From NCBI GenBank assembly GCA_026874595.1, contig CM049312.1:29229456-29293455 (forward strand): a stretch of 64,000 nt of DNA, read 5' to 3'. A program made the position numbers and the translations under genes. This document shows, in pieces, positions 12,960 to 26,520 of this stretch (its first letter is position 1; every line of letters starts with the position of its first letter). The notes under the pieces are model-generated. The model did no database searches and was not told the DNA's origin. It worked only from the letters and a program-made list of their open reading frames with translations. This DNA comes from Sipunculus nudus (lineage: Eukaryota; Annelida; Sipuncula; Golfingiida; Sipunculidae).

Positions 12960-14570
12960 AGCAGGAGTGCCACCTATCGGGTATTTTTAAAACAAGTACA
13001 AAACGTATGATACAAATAGCACCAGCTGTAGGGTCAACGCCAAATCTCTCACAGTGTATTAGAGACTTTTAGGTGGTTATCAGAGACTTGGTCTTGGAAT
13101 TTTTCAACACTGAACGGGAATCTACACTGAATCATGTCTAGTGTGATTAATACTTATTGCTGGACTCTTCTTACAATATTCTCGTTGTAAGTAATGTTTA
13201 TATCACTTGAAAATCTATTGATATGACTAAAAATTTGTGTTCTCCCAATCAATTAGCATTGTGTGCCGCTTGACACACAGGGTGCATAGGCCTACTAACG
13301 TTATACTGTACTTTGACTGTGCCTGTGGGATATAGCTTTTTCAGAAACATGACATGGAGCCTGTCATGCATTGACATTGATAATGACATTAATATATGTG
13401 CATAAAACCGAGAGTAGCTAGATTTTAAGCTGAGATTTATTTGTCAGAGTACAATTTGTATAAATGGTATGAACCTTTGAAAGATTTGATATCCAGTCGG
13501 CGGTAAGTAATATCCGTTTGATTGCACCGCAAATCAGAAAAAAATCGGGAAAGATATGGACAGTCTTTCGTAAGAATGTACCTACCAAAAGATTTAAAAA
13601 GCTGGGAAAATAAATCTAAGATAATTCTTACCTTTAAAGTATTGCCTGGATTATAGGGAAGCAATTTATGAAAATTAGGTAGGACCTAGTAATATGTTGC
13701 ATCGCAGTGTATGACACTTTGGTGAGTTGGGGAATATGTAGAACTGTATTATTTATATGATGTATGACTTGGGTCATTTTGGCATTTGATGAAATTCAGG
13801 TTTTTCCTATTGTTTTTATATGAATATATTTTATATTGAATATGTTCAAATGTTTTCATAAGAATTATCTTAAAATATCATGCTATTTCAGTTAATATTT
13901 ATTTAAAAATAAGGTTTGTTAAGACTAGTGTGTAAAAAGGAAATACTAAAATCTTTTTCTCTGCCTTGCAGTCCTGTAGGGATAACAAATTTAAACAAAT
14001 TTTAATTGATAGGTACGTATGAGTATGTGTATGCGTGTGCATGGGCATATGTACATACATACGTATGTATGTATACGCATGTGTGTATGCCTGCTTGTAA
14101 CTGTATCTCTATGTAAAACTATAATATTTATATGTACATGTATAATGTGTAATCATTGATGTACACACAAGTTATTAATAATCCAAGTATGATTTGATAA
14201 AAAAAATATAGAAACAGTGAAAAAATTAATGCCAAATAGGAAAAAGCAATTATAAACAATAAGGTGGCTATTACTGGTACTGATATTATTATTGTTATCA
14301 TCATCATCATTATTATTATTATTAACTAAACTGTATTTACAGGCATCAACATTTAATTATGAATTCATTTTTTTCAAAGACTAGATTTAAATTTATTTAG
14401 CTAGCAAAATCTGATTAAATTGAAATAATGGAAATCATAGTGTTAGTCATGATAATACATCGAGCTATGGTTTCCTGACTTTGGTTCGATGATGAGATCA
14501 CTTATTTACAGTGTCTATAGAAAGGCACAAGAAGTAATTGAAATGAAGTAAACTGTATTAAGTAACGGTA
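12960..14570. other. No gene; microsatellite-like patches
   Basis: AT-rich. It includes a GTATGTATAC-type stretch near 14030-14100 and an (ATT/ATC)n run near 14285-14330. No open frame shows recognisable motifs. It separates the ORF1-like and ORF2-like LINE remnants, which differ in base composition and may come from different elements. Confidence 0.45.
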
Positions 14571-14762
14571 ATATGAGAGGTAAATTGGAAGTGTTAAAAA
14601 ACTGTTTTGATATTGATGTGTTACAGGATGCTCCAACATTGTATGAATATGAGTGGGTATTTATAAGTGAATGTAAAGGGAAAAGTAACAAAAAAGAAAC
14701 TATTAGTTTTAATTTTCAGGCTAAAGAAATGAATACGAATAAATTAAGAAAAACTTACAGAT

Positions 14763-16960
14763 ATGCCCTCTATAGATCCTTATATATATTTTGTATTTCT
14801 AGTTGGAAATTTCAACAATACATTGAGAGATATTAAAATATTAAATATAAATGTTAGAGGTTTAAGAAACTTTAGAAAAAGAAGATCAATATTTTCTTGG
14901 ATAAGGAAACATAAGCTGGGATAATTTTGTTACAGGCAACTTATAGTGAACTAGCAGATGAAATCGCATGGACACATGAATGGGGAGGACAGGTTATAAT
15001 GAGTCATGGTGGTAAACACAGCAGAGGGGTAACATGTTTTATATCAGGAAAGTAACATAAAGATTGTAAAGTTCTAAGGAAAGATGATTAGAAATAAATG
15101 AAACCAACTTTGTAATTGTAAACATATACTCTCCAAATAAAAAGAGAATACAAGTGTAGTTTTTTAAGAAATTAGAAAACAGATGCATTGTCTTAAGATT
15201 AATCAGGACCTAAATATAATAATAGGTGGAGACGGGAATACAGCTTTAACAATTAAAGATAAAAAAGGTGGTACAAATATTCCAAAAGTAAGAACAATAA
15301 ATGAAATATTAAACATAAAAGGAAACTTTGATCTACAACATATATGGAGGATAAAATATCCAGAACAATATAAGTATACATGGAGACAGTCCTAAAAAAA
15401 TTTATACTAGAATAAATAATTTTCTAAAATCGTCAAAATTACAGGATAAAATTAAAGATGTTACAATTATTCCTGCTTTTAAATCTGACCATTGAGGAAT
15501 TTTATTTAAAAAAGCTATAACTGAAAAAAGGGGTAGAGGCTATTGGAAATTTTATAATAACCTACAAGATAAGTTATATATAGAGATGATGAATTCAAAA
15601 TTAGAAGAATGGGGAAAAGAAGATAATCAAATCCAAATTTACATAGGAAATTTCTAAAATATAAAATTAGAAAAGAAACAATTAGATATTCTAAAAATAA
15701 AATGTCGTGATAAACGAGAGAAAAAATAATGTTTATTTGGAGAACCTCAAGGGATAGAAGACAAAAAGAATGAAACAGATAGATATATTCAACTTCAAAA
15801 TGAATTGCACAAAAATATATGAAACTAAAAATGAAGGAATAATAACGAGAATCAGATGCATTGAAAAGGAGAAAAAAGGACCAAATAGTTTTTTTTAATT
15901 TTGAAAAAAAATGGATTAAAGAAACATATAAAGAAATTAGTAGATGACGAGGAACACATCATAACTGGCATTAAAAATATTTCAGATGAAGGAAAAAGAT
16001 TGTTTAAACAATTCGATGCCTCTAACAAATCTACAATAAATCAGACAGAGAAAAATCAATTCTTTAAAAATAAAGATATTCCAAAGAACATGGATGCACA
16101 ACAAGAAACATGTGAAGTATACTTGTCTGTTGAAGAATGTTTAGAGTTATGAAAACATTTTTAAAAAAATAAGTCACCAGGAAAAAAAAGATTTGAAATT
16201 GTTTTCTGAACAATTTTGTCAAAGTTTTGGAAATATAGGGCTATTATTGCAGTGCAACTATGATGTTCATACCTTGAAAAATAAATTGCCAGAAACATAT
16301 ATTAATGCATTATTAGCACGAAAAGAAATCCGCCAACAGCACCTACCTAGCCCTATTGTGTGAAATAATACAAATAAAACAGCTGTTGGTAAACCAATTT
16401 TAAGTAAATCATTGTTCGAAGCTGGACTAAAATATGCAGGACAGATGTATCATAAATATGGGATAGTTTTAAAATTTCAACTACTGGGTGAATAAAGGAG
16501 CAAAAAATTTGATTATCAGATATATCGAACGATAATAAGCCAGGTTGAAAAAGGTAGTTGTAAGGATGAGGTTGATATAGAAGAACAGCCGCGTTTATAT
16601 ATATGTAATACAACAGAAGAGGCAAAAAAGGTAGAATGTATTATTTTTTTAAAGCAGATATATGAATATATGATTAGCCGGATTAATTTTTTGAAAAGTT
16701 GTATGTAATGAAAAATATAACCAACATTATAGTATAATGGAAAATGATTGGCAAATATTATATAATATTTGACCTGAATTGCGTAAAAACAGAAAGATAA
16801 GTGAATTTTAATATAAAATATCACATGGGTATCTCTTTCTAAATAAAAAAAATTATAAATGCGGTATAAGTAGTCATCCATACTGCCGATACTGCCATAC
16901 AGCTGTGGAAAATAGAGATCATTTCTTCTTTCATTGTTCAGTTGTTAAATAGACCGAAAG
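14763..16960 (+). pseudogene. LINE ORF2 remnant (endonuclease and C-terminal parts)
   Basis: Reads MPSIDPYIYFVFLVGN, then the N-terminal endonuclease motif ILNINVRGLRN. Shifted frames give EWGGQVIMSHGG with HSRGV, VNIYSPNKK, NIIIGGDGNTAL (the usual GGDFN, with Phe to Gly), YTWRQS, RINNFL and a terminal SDH. These are apurinic-type endonuclease landmarks in the correct order. Past 15900 the linker continues (ECLEL, KSPGK), the reverse transcriptase core is mostly missing, and a C-terminal CRYCHTAVENRDHFFFHC zinc motif appears near 16885-16945. Many stops and frameshifts: dead. The landmarks resemble L1/Tx1-like LINEs, but the clade is uncertain. Much more A-rich than the ORF1 remnant. Confidence 0.75.
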
Positions 16961-16998
16961 AAAATAAAGTCCTTTTACATGCGAAATATTTTATTTAT

Positions 16999-18168
16999 AT
17001 ATGCGTGTGAATTATTTGTTTGACAATTTTTACATTAAACTAATTAATTTTAAATAGCGGTGCATATTATTCATATTCAGCAGCATTTCTAGGCATAGCG
17101 AAACACAAAACGTGTTCGTGATAGAATTATCTATCTGTTGATCATACATTGCAATATTTTCTTTAATACGTTTCATTATTTTATTATATTGCTGTACCGA
17201 ATTTCTCTGTGGGTAAAAACACGTCCTCACTAGATAGGGACTAGAAAGAATAGAAAAGAACCAGATAATCACAAAATTAGATATGGTCTCAGTGAATAGG
17301 GTATAGACTTAGTTTAGACTAGGGACAACACTCGGGGGGGGGGAATCTTGGATGTTAGGTTCCCCTTCCCATGTATAATCACAGCATAAGGTTGCAAGGA
17401 GACACACACGCACACACATTTATCATAAAAAAAATAAAAACTATGCCTTGATACTCCTATTTTTATATAGATACTATCCTATCCTTTCAATTAGAACAGC
17501 TTTATATCTACAACAAAAGTCAAACACAACCGATTATTCATGAAGGTTGTTTTGAAAGGACAGGTATGATATGTCTACGACGTGACACTGTCACCAGGCA
17601 GATATTGCACCCTCAGGTCACTGGCATCGTGATAATATACCAGGTCATCATGCTATATGTAAAACCGTGATTATATCTGCATTAAACAGCAGTCTGTGTA
17701 TCGTATCGCACATTCTTTTATCGTCTGCTGCTCGCATAATAAACATATATTCTAATCACGTGGAAATTTCTTTTACAGGTTTGCCGTTACAACAGTTCTT
17801 CATGTGTAATTAGGTACATCAAAGGAAACCACAACATAAGTGAAGGTACGAACTGATATATCCGTGTAGTTGAATTCGTAAGGAATGTTCCCCAAACCTA
17901 GTTACTGTTATGTCGTAGTATATAATTTCTGTAAACCAATATATTTATATTTTTCTGTAATAGACTAAGGCACCTTTTCTTGCATTGTAATCAGTGGATA
18001 TATATAGAATTTTGAGTTCGTGAGTACAAAAGCACATTAATAGAGACAAACAAAACATGAAATTTAGTCCCGACGTATCTTAGTCATGCAGTAAGCATGG
18101 CTTCTCATGAGCTTTATCTGTTTATCTGAGGCACTAGAATACATATACGATTATATCATTGCAGAGAA
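16999..18168. repeat. Duplicated segment B, copy 1
   Basis: Matches 32385-33463 almost throughout, including the G-run patch (17331 and 32726) and the closing block GGCACTA.AATACATATAC. Within it, 17680-17845 corresponds to the TATA-box/first-exon region of copy 2. Here the TATA is degraded (TCTGCATTAAACAGCAG) and the donor reads GAAG|GTACGA instead of GTAAGA. It lies upstream of the TRIM-like pseudogene at 21102. Confidence 0.8.
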
Positions 18169-18204
18169 TGTCTATCATCTGGTACTTAAATATTAATCTT
18201 GGGT

Positions 18205-18414
18205 TTAGTTAGACTTTTTAATGCTCTCTATGCCGCTCGAGAAGCACGTCCCGGTCGGCCATTCCAAGATGGTGGCCACCGCGACACCCGTTAGAACGAC
18301 ATCGGCCTCTGACACTTCAGAATATTCTATTGAAATAATACTTAGATGAAGTGTTAAAAAGATTTGTGACGACAATTGTTTACTTTTTATTTTGAAAAAC
18401 CGGCGGACCACCAT
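18205..18414. other. GC-rich patch with YY1-like motif
   Basis: A short GC-rich island (about 18235-18310) in AT-rich surroundings. It contains CCAAGATGGTGGC, resembling a YY1 core promoter site. A 69-codon minus-strand frame crosses it, with no recognised motif. It may be a promoter remnant or repeat debris. Low certainty. Confidence 0.25.
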
Positions 18415-19773
18415 GTAATTTGACGATTATTCCCACGTGGTTATAAAAAGAAACTAATACACGTAACTTCTGGATTTTTTTAATCGTTCACATATATTTT
18501 ATGAAAACAAATATCACTTTGAGCGTTTCCTTCAACTTTGTTTTAAGTTCACCTTTTCTGAATTGGTTTTCATACCTGGACAGGTAGAAGATACCCATTT
18601 AATCCTTATTTGAAATTTGCAATTTTTTATTTTGAATATAACAAGACTTTTGTCAAAAATAACCTGGCACAATTCATTTATTGATATATAACCAATTTCT
18701 TGCAGAAGTCACCACTAATTAAACTAACCTGTCAGGTGCTGTTGGATGCGAACTCCTTTATTGTTATTCAATTCTACTGTGTCTTCATTAAGATAAATTG
18801 TAGACATGAATACACATGCTAAATATCACAACAGGTGAGATACTTAACTAGATTTACTTAATTTACTGGTTTTACTTATAAATATATTTGAAAATGGTTA
18901 ATGATAAAATCATTTACAGATATCCAAGGTTCTCTGTAGAAACTATTGGCATTTTGGTAAAGATCCAATACAAACTGAATCATTTTTTCGATATTTTGTG
19001 AATATATATAATATCAAAATTCAAAGTGGAAAATTTATCTGAACAATACAGGGGGTGTTTTGTGACCAATGTCAACAGGAAAGGATTAATTCCATATAAT
19101 CTGAACTACATTTTGAGAGAATTTTTATGTATGCTAACAAACGGGATGATCATCTATGATAGATGTGTTGATTTCAGAGTTATACATGTCTGTGTTATTA
19201 ATGACATTTGGCAAAGGGCATAAAGTGATGATTCCATGGGTCCATTTGCCTGAAGTTGCACTGATGGACCTATGTCGAGCAGGACAGTTCCTCTTGAAGA
19301 ACTACAAAAATATATTTAATATATATTCATTAATCTAGGAGCCTCACACCTATAGGAGGTGGTGTCTGACCCAAAAGAAAAACAATCATTTAAAGATTTC
19401 TCACTGAAAATTTATATATTGTTGCAAAAAAATAAAAATTTGCATTGTTATAAACAGTTTTACTAATCAAACAAAATGTTAACAAAATATCAACATATGA
19501 AGATTTTAGTATATGATAGTGAGAATTTAAAATAATGCATATATAATTATATATATATATAGAATATATATATCTATATAATTATATATGTTTATACACA
19601 AAAGGTTACATACTGGCTATGCCAGCGAAACTAGCTTTTCTGCTGGTTGAACATCGGACATGCGAGCAACTGGTAACCGGCTCGTTCGCACTTTTGTCCA
19701 TGTTCCTATCTGCACTGATGACATCTTTTATTTATATACATATATTTTATAGCATTATCTACATGTCGATCTT

Positions 19774-19776
<3 letters not shown>

Positions 19777-19812
<36 letters not shown>
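19777..19812. repeat. (AT)n microsatellite
   Basis: Uninterrupted AT dinucleotides on the left side of the foldback element at 19877-20356. Confidence 0.95.
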
Positions 19813-19818
<6 letters not shown>

Positions 19819-19876
19819 GAGTTACCGTCCGGTTTAAAGTGCTCTATGGCCTTCAGACAAGGCCAGAGCGATATAA

Positions 19877-20355
19877 CACTGAAGATAAAACAACACTGTA
19901 AATTCACTACAGACTGTTTCACGTGATGCGACCCGATCATCAGGTGTTGTTAGAATGAAGCTAACGGCGTGGTTTAAAAGCAGAGACTTTAAGAGATTAC
20001 GAGATTATGCCTTGTGCGACTCGGGGAGAGCAAGTAAATGACTGACACTGATCCTATTGTCCTCGGGGGCACAATAGGATTAGTCGGGGTACACGTGTGA
20101 TACTTGCACATAAAAGGGGAAAAGAGGTTTGTTGTTGTTTTATTGTTTTAATATTTAATACAAAGATATTTTTACCAGGATGCCCATTCAGCATAGCAAG
20201 CTGATTTTAAAAAGGTCCTGGGTACAGTGAACATTAAACGTAAAGTCTCGGCTTTTCCAACCACGCCGTTAGCTTCATATTAACAACATTCACCTGATCG
20301 GGTCGCAACCCGTGAAAGAGTCTGTAGTGAATTTACAGTGTTGTTTTTCTTCAGT

Positions 20356-20356
<1 letters not shown>
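19877..20356. mobile_element. Foldback element with ~98-bp inverted repeats
   Basis: The left arm (19877-19975) and the reverse complement of the right arm (20259-20356) agree over nearly their full length, from CACTGAAGA to TAACGGCGTGGTT. The arms enclose about 280 bases with no coding potential. (AT)n runs lie about 65 bases left of the left arm and directly against the right arm. This is the architecture of a foldback-type MITE inserted at TA repeats. It lies in the probable 5' UTR intron of the TRIM-like pseudogene. Confidence 0.75.

Positions 20357-20357
<1 letters not shown>

Positions 20358-20411
<54 letters not shown>
20358..20411. repeat. (AT)n microsatellite
   Basis: About 26 AT repeats directly abutting the right arm of the foldback element. 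Confidence 0.95.
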
Positions 20412-20413
<2 letters not shown>

Positions 20414-21101
20414 GTTAGTTCAGTAAATTTATACATAGCTGCAGTTGATAATTGAATAAAAAGTTTATTTGACTGGTGCTGACATTATTATAGTCGGTTA
20501 ATTACCACCTGACATGATCAATTTGCCGATGACCTTAGCAAACATTACAGGCCCAAATAAATTATTATGATAACGAAGCGCCAAAAAAAGATATTATCAA
20601 TTTTTGTGGACCCCGGTTGTTCAGACCTATATATTCATGAGAAAAATATGCATATCTGCTGATCGTTCGCTAATATGAATGTTCTCAGATATGTAAATTA
20701 TTTCGATCTGTTGAAAGTTTAATGCACTTGCCTATAAGGCGTACATAACAGCATTGTAGAAACGTTCTTTTGTTTCTTTAATTTTTTTTTCCTTCGAATA
20801 TAGAACAATGTCAGCTTAAATGTCTTTAAACTAAAATGTTCTTCTGTGTCATAGATTCTCCGGTGCTTTTGTTATATTAGCTTCGTGGACCTTACTGAAA
20901 TGCTTCCAATTGTATCCACAAAGTAATAATGTGAATTAACATCCAAACTAATGGTTAAATTTTTTATGATTAAGTTAATTTTGTAGTAGTAATTTCTGGG
21001 ACTGAGTTGCTCCACAATTTCCACATATAATCTGCTAGTAGAGATCAATTTATCATGATGTGACATAAGACTTCTTGGCTTGATGATTCTTTTCAGCTAA
21101 A

Positions 21102-22972
21102 ATGGCGACGGGAGGTTTCAGTGATGGCCGTGATGATATTGGTCAACTGTTGCTCTGCCAGATCTGTCTTCTTCCTTTGGTTAACCGGAAGCCACGTCAA
21201 CTCTCCTGTCTGCATACATTTTGTGAACAATGTTTGGAGGGACTTTTACTGAAGAAGCCGGAAAACAACATTTCCTGTGCCATCTGTCGCCAAGTAACCG
21301 AACTACCCGGGCTCCTGTCCAATCTGCCCCTAAATTTTAACATAGACCAGGCAAATCAAATAGCGAAAGCGATGGTGAAAACTTTATTCTGCGAAAAGTG
21401 TAGTAAACAAGGGGAGTTTTTACGTGCCACATTTTATTGTTAAACTTGCGAGTGGCTGATGTGCAATACCTGCAGGAACGTTCCTGATAAATTACCAGGG
21501 TATTCGGCACACCAAGTTCAGACACTCAGACATGAACAGCTGCGGGATACTGATGCATTTTGTAAAACACCCACGTTTGCTCCATTTATTTTGTGTGCAA
21601 GGAATGCCTGACAGACTGGTCACATGATTCTCACCTGGATAACCTTAAAACCATAGAGGAAGCAGGTTCTGATGTTAGACATACTTTAAAAGGTAGAATG
21701 GATGTGCTCAAGGAAAAGTTGAATTTGATTGACTGTAAAATTAATGCGAACGTGGAGAGAAGTGAAGGGCTGTCAAAAACCGAAGCTGAAATTTGTCAGT
21801 ATGCGGAATATTTAAAGGTACAAATAACCGAGGTAACGGGGGAACTAAGGAAAACCTTAAAAGAAAATTATTGTGCTAACATACAGAAAACAATTCAAGA
21901 TCAGAAATCTTCCCTTGCAAGAGGAAATGATTTGTACACAAAACTGAATCATCTAGTGAAAGAAAGAGACAACGTATTGCTTCTTAAGGTGTGGCCTTTA
22001 CTTCGGGAAGTGGTCAGTTATGATGATATTTCTAGAGATGATATCAAAGATAAATCCATTATTCAATTTCTTAAAGGATTTGGATTTTTCCGTATTGGTA
22101 GGCTGGAGAGGGTGACTTCTGGAGGTGATGATTCTCTCGATAAAAAAGACCTGACAAAGTTACCAGGACAAGCTAAAAAAGGAACAGGATGCACTTCGAA
22201 GCCTGTTCTGATACAGAGTATTGACATGGATAAATTGAAACTTTCTTTCCATGCAGAGTTTCATGTGGCCATGAATGGTGGCGCTGTGTTTGTGACAAGA
22301 TCCGAGGAAGGTTTAGTCAAAATTGATTGTAAAGGAGAAACCGTAGCTCAGTAAATTCATCACAGTCCAACCGAAATAAGAAGTGTTTCAACGTATAACG
22401 ACAAAATCATATTTGTCAACAGCGAGGAGGATTGTATTTATGAGGTGTCTCAGGAGGGCAAAAAACTTGTTGAGACGAGGACACGCAGGATACCTGGTGT
22501 AAAGGCCAATAAAGTGTGCCTGGACAGCACGGGAAATATAATCATGTACGGGGGCAGACTGGTGACAAAAGTTGACAGCAAAGACAACATCGTTTGGCAA
22601 AAGATTCTTCGTAAAACATGTCAGAGTATCGCTGTTGGCCTTTTAGATGGAAAACAGTGCTACCTCGTGCATCTGTATAACTTTATTGAGATATGGAATG
22701 ATAAAGGTATCAAGATCGGAGCAATATCTTATCCCGATGATAAGACTGGATATGGCAAACGTTCCGCTTCAGTAACTCCAACAGGAACCTTCGTAGTAAC
22801 AAATGATATACCATGTACAGTATCCGAGTACGCCCCAGATGGAACATTAATAAGACATCTTCTTACCAATGAGGATGGAATAGAACTCCCTAAAAATATC
22901 ACGTGTGACAACGATGGAAATATATGGGTAGATCAAGGCTTGGTCAGTCCCATTAGAGTTTACAAGCTTTGA
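21102..22972 (+). pseudogene. TRIM-like RING/B-box/coiled-coil/propeller pseudogene (copy 1)
   Basis: Begins MATGGFSDGRDD after a splice acceptor (TTTTCAG at 21090-21096, five-base UTR CTAAA). The RING is intact (CQIC, CLHTFCEQC, CAIC). The frame stops at TAA 21441-21443, where the intact paralogue has AAA (Lys). It then continues through the B-box 1 region (TCEWLMCNTC). A one-base shift near 21560-21590 breaks B-box 2 (FVCKECLTDWSHDSHLDN). The coiled coil follows. A second TAA at 22352-22354 interrupts the C-terminal beta-propeller, which is open again to 22972 and ends PIRVYKL. Repaired it would be about 620 residues, near the 647 of the intact copy. The family are RING-type ubiquitin ligases. 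Two stops and one shift make this a pseudogene; a truncated RING peptide of 113 residues could still be made. Confidence 0.85.
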
Positions 22973-25900
22973 TTTCTAATTTTGCTACATTTACATATAT
23001 GTGGTACTATAAAACGTTTAGTGCAAACAAAACACCAATTATGACATATTTTTCACAATTTAAATGTGAACATACAACGCTTTAATATATTTAAGTATAA
23101 CTATAAATAATCCCCTTTGCAGAATACCTTGGTAACGTGAGTTTAAACAGACCTAGATGCGAGGTGATGCTTAAATACAAATGTGAACATTTGTAAACAA
23201 ATACAACATATCTACAGGCTTGGCTGATAATATTGTATTATTTTTTATTATAGAGCCATAGTGAATAGGAAGTTATATAAGTAGGCAGTTAGAGGGTTAT
23301 ATACAGATTTCTGTTGATGTTGGAATGCTTTTATGTCGCCAGTCTATTATCCTTTCATTAATCATTTGATAATTTAAACACAGCAAAATAAATCATATAC
23401 GTATGATGTATGATATTAATATCAGCAAACATCAATTGTCAGTATATATGTGAATGTATACATTCAAAGTTATAATGATAGGCCCTCATAATTATGATAC
23501 ACCTAAGTAAATTAAGGTTTGCCGAACGGGTGATCTTTCAGCATGTTTAGAAGGCAAACCTTTTTATATTATTAAACCCACATAACATATAATTTTGTAT
23601 ATATAAGTAATACTTGCATATATTTTTCTCTGGGACTGTTCTATTTGAGATATACATACACAAAGAAACAATCTGGCAGGAATACAGGTCACAACTGTAA
23701 TCATAGGTTACGGCAGGATGGCTTTAGGTTTTAGTTCGTATGTCTTGCATTTTGCCAAAGAGTCTTCCCACAGATGATAAATGAATCAGTACTGGTAAAT
23801 GTTTTTTCTGTGTGTTCTTTGAATTTATCTTTTTTTCTTTTGTATTCTATGAAATTGCCATTTACTTCCATTTTTTTAAAATATACTGCTAAATTTGGTA
23901 CTATTTCCACTCTCAACACAATATTTTGCAAGACTAAGGGCAAAAGTTGATTAAACCATCACTTGGAGCATTATTATACAAAAAAAATATATTACAAGAT
24001 CCCTGCTAAACTTTGACTTTTTAGGAACTATAGAAAGCTAATTTAAGAAGGTAAGTTTTAAGATTTCTTTTAAAAGAGGCTAAAGATGCCTTCGTGCCTT
24101 AGTGATCACTAAAAGTCCTTCGGATGACATAAGCTGCCTGACTGGGACAGAAAAGTTAAAGGTTTCTTATATGAATAGGCGATTGACCATTTATGATTTG
24201 TATACTTATAAAACAATTAAAAAATCAATGCGCTGTCTCACAGGGAGCCAATGAAGTTCTGGTGTAATTTGGTGCGCTTCTTAGTTATTACTTAATACTG
24301 TCATCCAAGCAAGAATGAATGGGCATAAAATATACTGTGGCGACTGATTCTTTATTTATAAATTGTTAAATTATTTTTTTATTCAACTAACCTTCATATT
24401 TAAATTAAACAAGCTGATAAACCCAGGATGCCGGGCTTTATACCAGGGCTAGGGCAAGAATTAACTAATATGAGGAATGTTGGCTCAGATGATGTTTTTA
24501 TTTGCAAACCAGAATGGGTGGCGGGGGCATTCAGGTTTTTGATGATCTTTGACACTCTACTTATGTTGAATGTATAAAGAATAGGTTGATGTTAGGAAGA
24601 CATGAACGATGAATTTAATGTACGTTTTAAGGAAGTATGCATACTTCTTTAGCAACTGAAGCGGACCCAAGTGATGTCGGAACAGTTTTTGATCGTATCA
24701 GACAAATTTTTAGCTCTGGAAACCCAACCCCTTTCCCGGAAATGGGGACCTTATATTAGGTCTTGTCATTAATCCTCCTATGTTGAACCCCTCCTTTTTA
24801 TAAAGCGAGAGGTATGTGTTTTTGACATTTACTGACCACGCACATGGGTCAGAGCCTGGGTCAAATGTCAGGCCAAAAATGCTTAAATCCCTCACTGAAA
24901 CCTTGGGTTATTCATTTACACAATATAGGCTTTAATTATGTGCTTCATTGGACAGCAGAGACAATCCGGTCTTTGCCGAAGGCAGTTCGGCTGTTTTCGG
25001 TGGAAACTTCCATGAAGATTATAAAAAATGAAAAAAAAACACTTAAAATGATGTGTTGATAAAAATAATTTATTCTCATATCGGCGAGGACACTGCGGAA
25101 CAATAACCTTTAAATTGAGGTATTGCACAGTATGTGCTACGCAACGCGGTTAAAGAGAAAATTGCAAACAAAGTGACCGAATTCCTTTATAAGTATTAGG
25201 TAAATATGTTAACTTTACTGATTAAGAACGAACAGAATTGTAGACGATCTCTGAACTTTGTATTAGTCAAATGTCAGTCCTTGATCATGAGCTAGCTTGG
25301 TATACTTTGTTTTTGCATGTTCTGAACAATCTGTAGCTCCTAATGAGATAGTACGTTAGTTATTTGCACTTATCAAGGGCAGGTGGCCCATGTAACTGCC
25401 TCGAGTGTTGAATATATAGATGTTAGATAGCCTACGTAGTATGCCTCCAAGGCAGGCTTACGAGGATTTTATACAAAATATTGGTGTCCAAGCGTGGACA
25501 CAGATTTTTAGATAAATCATATATTTAGCTTTAAATAAACAAACGTGGGTGTTTACCATTTCTAATAAGTGAAAACAAAAAAAATTGCAAGCAGCAACAA
25601 GCCCCGCTTTGAGCGATATTTGATTCTGTTTTGGTCACTAGATGGCACTATTTTAGGGACCAGGCAGTTAATCTTATGCTCAGATGTTCATGATGAATTA
25701 GCCTGAAACCTTACAACCAGTCAGAAGAAGAACTTTTAAAACTGGATTTTTCCTGCGAACTTGACCCTAAAACAACATGTCATGACTGGTTAGGAATTTG
25801 CTGGCATCGCTTTCTAACATTTAGTGGTGACATTTAGTAATATCAGACTGGGCACCACTAGAATGCATGCAGCGCTCTCCGTCTCTGCATAGCAGAGACG

Positions 25901-26520
25901 GACACTCCGTCTAGATGGTAGTCTGTACTGTCCTCGGTATTTTAAGAGGCGGATCCAGGAATTTGGGAGCGAAATGATCAAACACACGGGGACTTAAATG
26001 AAAACCATAATAAAGGTCCCTATGTCCCAAAAGGTGTGTGTGTGGGGGGGGGGGGGTCTAGGCAGAAAAATGTGGTTTTGCATCCCTTAAAGAATGAGGC
26101 GGCTAAGAATAGCCCTTAGACTTATCCCTCTTTATCCCCTTCTGAGTTTAAATAACGTGACAGAGTAAATGTTCAGACATCTCAGTGAAATCACCCATTG
26201 ATAACAATAAGGCTGACACAGACACACAGTTTTCCATTAAAAATATTAACGTCGCATGAAAAGGGGTGTCGTAATGCCCACACTAACCTCCTCAGAATCT
26301 AATGGTCAACACTAGCTCAAACCGAAGTAGTCAGTGCGAGGAATTTCTATTCATCTTCTATTTATTTTACTGCTTGCTCAAAGTTCCTGAGCCGTTATAT
26401 ATTTGTTGAAATTATTTTTATTAAGATAATTGTGTTTTATATAAAAAAGGAATATTCGCACCACAGGCCATTTTAAAATCGGGTGGAACAGACGTAACCG
26501 TGATAATAATTATTTTATAA
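22973..26520. other. Intergenic; 10-bp hairpin at 25879-25901
   Basis: AT-rich with no supported gene. A perfect hairpin CCGTCTCTGC-ATA-GCAGAGACGG occurs at 25879-25901, followed by another CTCCGTCT. A GGATCCAGGAATTTGGG-like patch near 25950 and G runs near 26045 suggest transposon debris. The 70-codon minus-strand frame at 23731-23943 has no motif I recognise. Confidence 0.45.
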
